Source: Paraspadella gotoi (taxonomy: Eukaryota; Chaetognatha). Taken from it: DNA of 64,000 nucleotides. The DNA lies in the NCBI GenBank assembly GCA_051294375.1, contig CM119263.1, positions 27,676,568-27,740,567 on the forward strand, read 5' to 3'. Shown here piece after piece: positions 57,726 through 64,000 of the stretch; the first letter of the stretch is position 1, and each line of letters opens with the position of its first letter. The notes under the pieces are model-generated. The model saw nothing but the letters and a program-made list of their open reading frames with translations, did not search any database and had not been told where the DNA came from. A program made the translations under genes and the position numbers.

Positions 57726-58025
57726 CCCGACCACTGCCGGAACCTTCTTGGTCCATCTTCCTCCATCAGCGTCCACGAGTAGTTCCGACAGCAGTGACCC
57801 CTTAATCCTTTATTCCTATATTATTTTTCAATTTTTGTTTGTATTATTTTACAAATTTTATTTTCGATTTTAAAGAAATCAAGTCAAAGTTAGTCAAGGC
57901 GATTTTGAATTACCCGTTTTACTACAGTATTAATTTTGCAAATTTTAGTAACATCATACTTTCACACAGTGGCCAACAAACAGAATTATTTTTATTTTAT
58001 TAAATTTAACATGTTATATTTAATC

Positions 58026-58034
58026 AGAGGGGGA
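58026..58034 (+). promoter_or_regulatory. Polypurine tract
   Basis: AGAGGGGGA directly before the TGTAG of the 3' LTR; the usual plus-strand primer site. The 300 bases between the pol stop and this tract have no env-like frame. Confidence 0.75.
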
Positions 58035-58587
58035 TGTAGACGATCGACAAGTCACCTGGACTTACAGCTTGAGGCCAACCAGGCAACTGAAAATTCTGAA
58101 TTCAAATCTCAGATTTATAGATTAAGCAAACTTTAAATCTTTTGTTTATTTCTATTACAAAGTATTATTTGACCCTCTGAAGATGGCTCTGTGAAAATCC
58201 TTTTGTATTATGTTTCAGACTGTTTACTTTTGAAATTGTTAAACTGAATTAATTCAGTCTTGTCTTATGCACTCTTCGCGAATACATCAAAACAATTAAT
58301 AAACTATCTCGGCTTGTTTTTATTAAATCATCAAATGTAATCAATACATTAAATAATGATGTCATGAAACTCGAGTTAAAGTTTAATAATAAATTGAATT
58401 AAATCATTTTAATATTACTACAAATAAACTCTGAGTAAGAATAAACAATTTGAGTTACCGTTCCTGCTTTCCCTGTGTCATTGCCAATCAATTACTATCA
58501 TCATTGATGGCACAACTTAGTCACATGAACTCCTGTGGGCAAGACCTTTCGTCACGCTGTAGCTGGCCTCAATAGGTCAACCACACA
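58035..58587 (+). repeat. 3' LTR
   Basis: 553 bases, TGTAG to CACACA. The first 31 bases include 28 not present in the 5' LTR. Because the LTR after integration should be copied from one template, the missing bases in the 5' copy probably reflect a later deletion. If instead the true LTR starts at 58066, it would lack the usual TG. Confidence 0.88.
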
Positions 58588-58718
58588 TCTTATCAAATTT
58601 TCCTCGGAAGATTCGTCGATTCTTGGAAAGGAGATGTGACGTAGGAAAGTGATGTATAATGGATGGAGAAAAGGGTTCGAAGATGAAGCTGTAGAAAAGA
58701 ATTGTGATGATGATGATT

Positions 58719-58751
<33 letters not shown>

Positions 58752-59126
58752 TAACAGATGTAGAAGAAGCAATCAAAAATTGATCGAGGGAAGCGGTCGA
58801 AGGAAGCGGTCTAAGAAAGGAGTCAAAGGAAGCGGTCGAATGAAGCGGGTGAAGAAAGCGGTCAAGACAGATTTTGTACAGGAAGAAGAAGCGATTCAAG
58901 TCTTGGTGGAAGGAAAAAAATCGGACGAGAAGCGAAAGAACGAAAGAAGCGAAAAGGAAGCGTAAAAGGCAATCACGAGAATGGAGCGATATATCTCGTC
59001 ACCTTTTAGAATTTGTTTAATCTGAGACGTCATTTTTGATCGAAATAAAAAATGGAAAATGAAAAGAAACGAATGGAAAAAATGGATAAAAGGATTTGGG
59101 CACAAATAAAAAAAATGAAATGCTAT
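58588..59126. other. No gene seen; (GAT)n and GAAGCGGTC minisatellite
   Basis: (GAT)n at 58705-58752. A 16-bp unit 'gaagcggtcgaagga' is repeated about six times at 58788-58870. The frames here are repeat translation. Confidence 0.6.
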
Positions 59127-59375
59127 GGCAACAGCCGGGTTGCCTGTGATGCCCATTGGGATGGGGCATCTCACAGTTGGCTTTGGGGGCTTCCGACCCT
59201 CAGTGACGCCTCCAGTCACTGGCGCGGTTACCCTAGGACGGACTCGCTTTGCCAACGCAGAAGGAAGTCGTTAGGACTGTGGATGGAACACTACGCCTGG
59301 GATGGTGTGTTCCCCCTCTGAGCCAATGGATTTGGCTGACGGATGGTGGACGTGAGGCGGTGTGAATATACCGCC
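59127..59375. other. Array of six perfect hairpins, possible structured RNA or element
   Basis: GC-rich segment in AT-rich flanks. Six consecutive hairpins: GGCAAC/GTTGCC (59127-59144); GATGCCC/GGGCATC (59148-59170); CAGTGAC/GTCACTG (59201-59221); GGAACAC/GTGTTCC (59285-59313); AGCCAA/TTGGCT (59321-59337); GGCGGT/ACCGCC (59356-59375). Stems are 6-7 bp without mismatch, loops 5 to 15 nt. Frames on both strands exist (59052-59321 plus, 58896-59255 minus), but the palindromes explain their mutual similarity poorly, so coding cannot be excluded. Not a known snRNA, SRP RNA or RNase P RNA by eye. Confidence 0.55.
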
Positions 59376-60293
59376 ACAATGCAAAATAAATGACAAGAAA
59401 AGGAAATGCGTTAGGAAAGAAAAGTGGGTAAATATTGTATGTAGAAATAGTTAAGGATTTATACTATAGAACGATAGGACAGAACTCCGTAAAGATAAGC
59501 GGATATTTTTTTTAAAAAATGAAAAGGAAAAAGGAAAAAAAAGAAAAAAAAAGGAAAAAATGTCGTTGAAAATGAAGGAACAGCTGCCCAATCGGGCGAC
59601 TCTTAACAAAGACTCGTCGCTTACAACCGCCGCCAAGCCTCCAAGTTTCACCGCCGCCGCGCCCCGCCGCCAATCCGCCCTTCCTATCTGCCCCCCACGC
59701 GCGATCGGGAAAAGATACGCGCCCACCAAAGCGTGCGCGTGGTCTTTCACGTGTACGACGCATGTGCGTGCGCGAATAGCATTCGAGCATAGGGTGGGGT
59801 GTAAAAAAATGAGAGGATGTTGTAGAGGAATTAAGACTTTTTTCGGAAATGTGAGGAGACGGATTGGGCATTAAAAGAAGATGGGCGTTACTATCAGCGG
59901 CTTCTATCCGTTGTAATTCAGTTCCCATCGTTTTTTTTTTTAAACTTTTAAATTCTCGCTTAATCTTTTTTGAAAATCTCGTAATTCCGTCGAATTAGGG
60001 CTGACGTAGTAAACAAAACTAAATAATTGGCTGCGATCTCTTCCAATATTTTTATTCGTAACTAAAACTTTACCAACTTACCGAATCCCTTCCCGGATCC
60101 ACTCTCAATTATTATTTCGTGCCTTCTCCCCTTTCCCTCTTTTTCTTTTCCATACTCACTCGTTTCATTTTTCGCGCATTGACCTTCTCAGCTCGCCACC
60201 TTTTTTCACCCTCAACCCGTAAGTATCTTATTACGCGCCAACCTGCCTTCCCTCACCTCTAATTTACCTTTCCCCCTTTCCTCCCTTCTTCCC
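59376..60293. other. CpG-rich patch 59590-59780, gene uncertain
   Basis: A plus frame (59560-59874, 104 codons, basic and cysteine-rich near its end) and a minus frame (59512-59928) overlap here. Both read like possible protein. GCGTGCGCG text (NRF1-like) suggests a promoter island. Confidence 0.3.
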
Positions 60294-60524
60294 TCACCTC
60301 CCCCCACCCCCGTCAAGATGGCAATTTTCAAAAAAACTCGTATTTCTCTTTTTTTTTCCTCTTCCAATTTTCGCCCTTGAATTTTTTTTTTCAGCTCGCT
60401 TATCTCCCCGCATCTCGCTGTCTAATTCCAAGTCCTGTCGACTCCAAATGCTCCCGCCGCTGCTGTCCGCCGCCGCCGCCCGAGCCGCTCGTACCGTCGC
60501 AACAGCAGCGCCGCCATAATCCAA
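60294..60524 (-). CDS. Candidate first exon, alanine-rich N-terminus
   Basis: Minus frame from ATG 60524, starting MDYGGAAVATVRAARAAA and continuing SSGGSIWSRQDLELDSEMRG before a lysine-rich end. The first 45 codons are GC-rich and protein-like. The tail runs through poly-A sequence, so a real exon would probably stop at about 60390, although I see no consensus donor there. On plus, the same DNA gives only short frames. No family recognised; CpG composition also allows a promoter. Confidence 0.28.
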   Translation of the reverse strand: MDYGGAAVATVRAARAAAADSSGGSIWSRQDLELDSEMRGDKRAEKKNSRAKIGRGKKKRNTSFFENCHLDGGGGR

Positions 60525-60712
60525 CTCCTCCCGCAGACTTAATCCAACTTTTTCAACTTTGATCCAAGTTTTTCCTCTTCGCCTCTAAATCTTTTTCATC
60601 CCAAATCCAACACAAATTCTGAAATTCAAACTGTTGCGCCATCTTTTGTCTCTTTGGACTCCCATGAGCTTCTTTGCTTCTTTTCGGATCTTTCTTACTC
60701 CCCCGCGGTTAT

Positions 60713-60757
60713 TCTCTCTCTCTCTCTGTCTCTCTCTCTCTCTCATCTCTTCTCTCT

Positions 60758-60799
<42 letters not shown>

Positions 60800-60820
60800 C
60801 CTCTCTCTCTTCTCTCTCCT
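60713..60820. repeat. (TC)n microsatellite, interrupted
   Basis: Several TC runs with small shifts. Confidence 0.95.
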
Positions 60821-60928
60821 CACCATTTTTTTTCCGCATCTCGATTAGTTGAATAAATTAGTCGGCGTTGTGGGGTAAAAGAACTCGGTTAAAGGCAGTT
60901 AACTTGATGAATTCTTGGCACTCTCGCT

Positions 60929-60929
<1 letters not shown>

Positions 60930-60981
<52 letters not shown>

Positions 60982-61014
60982 TCTCTCTCTCTTCTCTCTC
61001 TCTCTCTCTCTTTC
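60930..61014. repeat. (TC)n microsatellite, interrupted
   Basis: TC runs broken by TTC at four places. Confidence 0.95.
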
Positions 61015-61294
61015 TCCCGTCTCTCTTCGTCCCACACTTGTCCGGATCCATTCTTTCCTTGTCGCCTTCACAACGTGGTATCCAACCACATTGTATTTCA
61101 AGTTGAAAAACAGCATTTCAAGGTCATAGCTGAAGGACGTTGACTTTTAAGATGGAATAAGTTGAAGAACTCAAAAAAGTATTAGACATGTTTCTCTACA
61201 TTCTAACTTTTGTTATTGTTATCCCGAGACGAAGAGTCAACAAGAGGGAGTTCTCATTGAAGCCGGAAACGGTTTTTTGTTGCGTCGCGAGTTG

Positions 61295-61345
61295 GAGCAA
61301 CTCTATAAGTCACTTTTTGGTCGGTCTGTCAGTTCGCCGGGTTAT
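61295..61345 (+). mobile_element. R1-like head fragment
   Basis: 'actctataagtcacttttt' followed by GGTCGGTCTGTCAG; same head as at 14965 and, inverted, at 22411. 'gttgcgtcgcgag' upstream also matches the sequence beside the 22.4-kb copy. Confidence 0.5.
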
Positions 61346-62145
61346 TACACTCATATTTTAATTACAAAAACTCGGGTTCATTTTATGCTTTGGAGTTCGG
61401 AGATAGGTTATGTACTAAAATATGTTTATTAAGGATATATTTTATTCTTATATATACTATATATATATATATACTACTTAATCTTTTTGTAATCTCTTTT
61501 TAAACTCATTTTGCAGACTTATGTATGTATGTTTTGTTTGTTTTCTGTACTGAATTAACCTTGTTGCATTCGAATAAAACGCTATATTATCAGGAAAATT
61601 CAACCATATAATAAGAAATTTAATGCGAAGCAAGACAGAGAAATTCTCATTTCTTATTTTTGCCAACGCGATGATATTTAATTCAAGACGAGTAGGTTGC
61701 CCTACTTTTTTGGCACTTAAAAGTGATTTCTATTCCGAATAAATTTTTGAGCGAGAAGAGAAAGTTAATAAATAATTTGTTTATCGCTTTTAATATTTAC
61801 CTTTTAAAGATCTATTTTCTTTTCTTTTCTTCTTTCTTTAACGTTGTTTTTATTTTCTTTTTCTTATTATTCTTAATATTATCTTTTTCATTACTATCTT
61901 TTAATATTTTTTTATTAATTTTCCGGTCTTTTTTATTCATTCCATTTTGTAATTCTTTTTTATTGATTATTTCCCTCTCATTCTCTTCAGACTTCTCTCT
62001 ATTGTTCTTTCTTTTACTTTTATTTTCATTTCTTATTTTCTTTCCTTTCTTCTTTCCTTTTTCTTTTTCTTTCCTCTCTGCTCTTTTTGTTTTTCTTTCC
62101 GATATTTCTTTCTTATTCCCTCCCTTTCTGTTTTCCTCTTCTCTT
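61346..62145. other. No gene seen
   Basis: AT-rich, then pyrimidine-rich. The long plus frames continuing into the gap are low complexity. Confidence 0.5.
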
Positions 62146-62172
62146 CTCTCTCTCTCTCTCGTCCTCCCTCCA

Positions 62173-62237
<65 letters not shown>

Positions 62238-62245
62238 TCTCTCCT
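62146..62245. repeat. (TC)n microsatellite, interrupted
   Basis: TC runs ending 20 bases before the assembly gap. Confidence 0.93.
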
Positions 62246-62265
62246 CTTTCCTATTTCATCTTTCG

Positions 62266-62925
62266 NNNNNNNNNNNNNNNNNNNNNNNNNNNNNNNNNNN
62301 NNNNNNNNNNNNNNNNNNNNNNNNNNNNNNNNNNNNNNNNNNNNNNNNNNNNNNNNNNNNNNNNNNNNNNNNNNNNNNNNNNNNNNNNNNNNNNNNNNNN
62401 NNNNNNNNNNNNNNNNNNNNNNNNNNNNNNNNNNNNNNNNNNNNNNNNNNNNNNNNNNNNNNNNNNNNNNNNNNNNNNNNNNNNNNNNNNNNNNNNNNNN
62501 NNNNNNNNNNNNNNNNNNNNNNNNNNNNNNNNNNNNNNNNNNNNNNNNNNNNNNNNNNNNNNNNNNNNNNNNNNNNNNNNNNNNNNNNNNNNNNNNNNNN
62601 NNNNNNNNNNNNNNNNNNNNNNNNNNNNNNNNNNNNNNNNNNNNNNNNNNNNNNNNNNNNNNNNNNNNNNNNNNNNNNNNNNNNNNNNNNNNNNNNNNNN
62701 NNNNNNNNNNNNNNNNNNNNNNNNNNNNNNNNNNNNNNNNNNNNNNNNNNNNNNNNNNNNNNNNNNNNNNNNNNNNNNNNNNNNNNNNNNNNNNNNNNNN
62801 NNNNNNNNNNNNNNNNNNNNNNNNNNNNNNNNNNNNNNNNNNNNNNNNNNNNNNNNNNNNNNNNNNNNNNNNNNNNNNNNNNNNNNNNNNNNNNNNNNNN
62901 NNNNNNNNNNNNNNNNNNNNNNNNN
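62266..62925. other. Assembly gap (660 N)
   Basis: All N. ORFs listed across it are artefacts. Confidence 0.99.
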
Positions 62926-63616
62926 TTTCGCCACGTTATTTTTCATTGTGTCATATATATAAATAACTGTTCGATATTTCTTTTGTTTAAATATTAGTTG
63001 TCAATGTGTTTGTTTCATTTTTTTCGTTGCGTATTGACTCATATATTTTATTTTTAAAAAAAAGTCGTTGTTTGTAATAAATTAAAGACTTTGTCTTTGT
63101 TCTTACTAATATTAGTTATTGTTAATTTTTTTAGCAGCATTTATTTTCTTTAGCAAAGCTTGGGATTTCCTCTTCCAAAGCTTCGCGCTTTACTTCTCCT
63201 TCCCTCGAGAAAGAACGTGTAAAATGAGAGTTTTTTGAATAATCCATTAATCAGACTTAAAACTTCGATATTATTATGAAATATCGTTAACGAGACTAAG
63301 GAGATTGATGATTGATGAGAACCAAAGAAAGAAACAATTCCTGATAGATAAGTATTTCTTTTTTATTCCACTTCAAAATTATAAATCCAGATTTATTTCT
63401 TTCTCAGTCCTCTTAAATAATAAATTCCTTTATACATCTAGTTATGCTCAACTTCATACATTCAATTATTCCGTATTCATTTACTCTTCAGTTCATGTAT
63501 TGATTCATTAGGTATTAAATTATTAAGTAAATCATTCAATGACTGATTCAATTAATTATGTGTGATAATTGACCGATATATTTATCGATTGGTTCGTTGT
63601 TTAGTCCAAGTTAACG
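62926..63616. other. No gene seen
   Basis: AT-rich DNA between two gaps. Confidence 0.5.
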
Positions 63617-64000
63617 NNNNNNNNNNNNNNNNNNNNNNNNNNNNNNNNNNNNNNNNNNNNNNNNNNNNNNNNNNNNNNNNNNNNNNNNNNNNNNNNNNNN
63701 NNNNNNNNNNNNNNNNNNNNNNNNNNNNNNNNNNNNNNNNNNNNNNNNNNNNNNNNNNNNNNNNNNNNNNNNNNNNNNNNNNNNNNNNNNNNNNNNNNNN
63801 NNNNNNNNNNNNNNNNNNNNNNNNNNNNNNNNNNNNNNNNNNNNNNNNNNNNNNNNNNNNNNNNNNNNNNNNNNNNNNNNNNNNNNNNNNNNNNNNNNNN
63901 NNNNNNNNNNNNNNNNNNNNNNNNNNNNNNNNNNNNNNNNNNNNNNNNNNNNNNNNNNNNNNNNNNNNNNNNNNNNNNNNNNNNNNNNNNNNNNNNNNNN
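63617..64000. other. Assembly gap at the right edge
   Basis: All N to the end of the window. Confidence 0.99.

Larger units (their letters stand above)
51981..58587 (+). mobile_element. Ty3/gypsy LTR retrotransposon, CsRn1-like clade
   Basis: Complete element of 6.6 kb: 5' LTR, primer-binding site, gag, pol in another frame, polypurine tract, 3' LTR. The pol order is protease, reverse transcriptase, RNase H, integrase, which defines Ty3/gypsy. The Gag finger is CX2HX9CX3C, the form reported for the CsRn1/Kabuki group. No env. The LTRs differ at one of 522 aligned bases, so the insertion is recent. The frames are uninterrupted except for the usual gag/pol shift, so it could be active. Flanks tcatc and tctta do not form a target-site duplication. 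Confidence 0.95.

Noticed and set aside
57726-58025. Search for an env gene after pol
   Set aside because: Only 300 AT-rich bases before the polypurine tract, with no membrane-protein frame.
61723-62997. Long ORFs crossing the N gap
   Set aside because: The gap contributes most of the length; flanks are pyrimidine-rich low complexity.

Overview
The window is animal nuclear DNA, most likely from an invertebrate whose genome is rich in simple repeats. Three things point this way: introns with GT/AG borders and exon phases that join correctly; receptor and transporter genes of animal type; and a Ty3/gypsy retrotransposon whose Gag has the CHCC finger of the metazoan CsRn1 clade. I cannot name the species. 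A crustacean or other arthropod would fit the very long GA/TC, GAAA and CGA tracts, but that is inference. There are three assembly gaps (10, 660 and at least 384 bases), two of them beside or inside TC tracts.

Five host protein-coding loci are well to moderately supported. (1) Minus strand, 1639-2448: two exons that join in phase and give the start of a kainate-like ionotropic glutamate receptor; the rest lies off the left edge. (2) Plus, 22533-23872: a two-exon seven-helix receptor. (3) Plus, 25001-25579: a small cysteine-containing protein in two exons, start not seen. (4) Minus, 26822-29098: a single-exon 758-residue multi-pass membrane protein, perhaps XK-related. (5) Plus, 50406-51380: a single-exon GC-rich drug/metabolite-type transporter of SLC35G type. 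There is also an isolated exon at 15906-16004, and a few weak candidates. The genes do not form a pathway or operon and appear to be independent loci.

From 51981 to 58587 lies a nearly intact and apparently young LTR retrotransposon. It has two LTRs differing at one base over 522 aligned bases, a primer-binding site, gag, an overlapping pol (protease, reverse transcriptase, RNase H, integrase), a polypurine tract and no env.

The rest is mostly repeats. A dispersed non-autonomous element, called R1 here, occurs at about 3.4-4.3, 5.6-6.5, 20.7-22.5, 24.1-24.6, 26.1-26.8 and 41.7-41.9 kb. It has a head with a GTCC/TCTG microsatellite, a conserved body, a locally expanded tandem array and a conserved tail. 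R1 pieces crowd around the GPCR, small-protein and 758-residue genes. Other repeats include two GTCACGTGAC-bearing satellites (9.7 and 11.4 kb), a foldback element (19.6-20.0 kb), a 1.4-kb polypyrimidine stretch (14.5-15.9 kb), a 1-kb 30-bp degenerate minisatellite (36.8-37.7 kb) and a compact array of six perfect hairpins (59127-59375).
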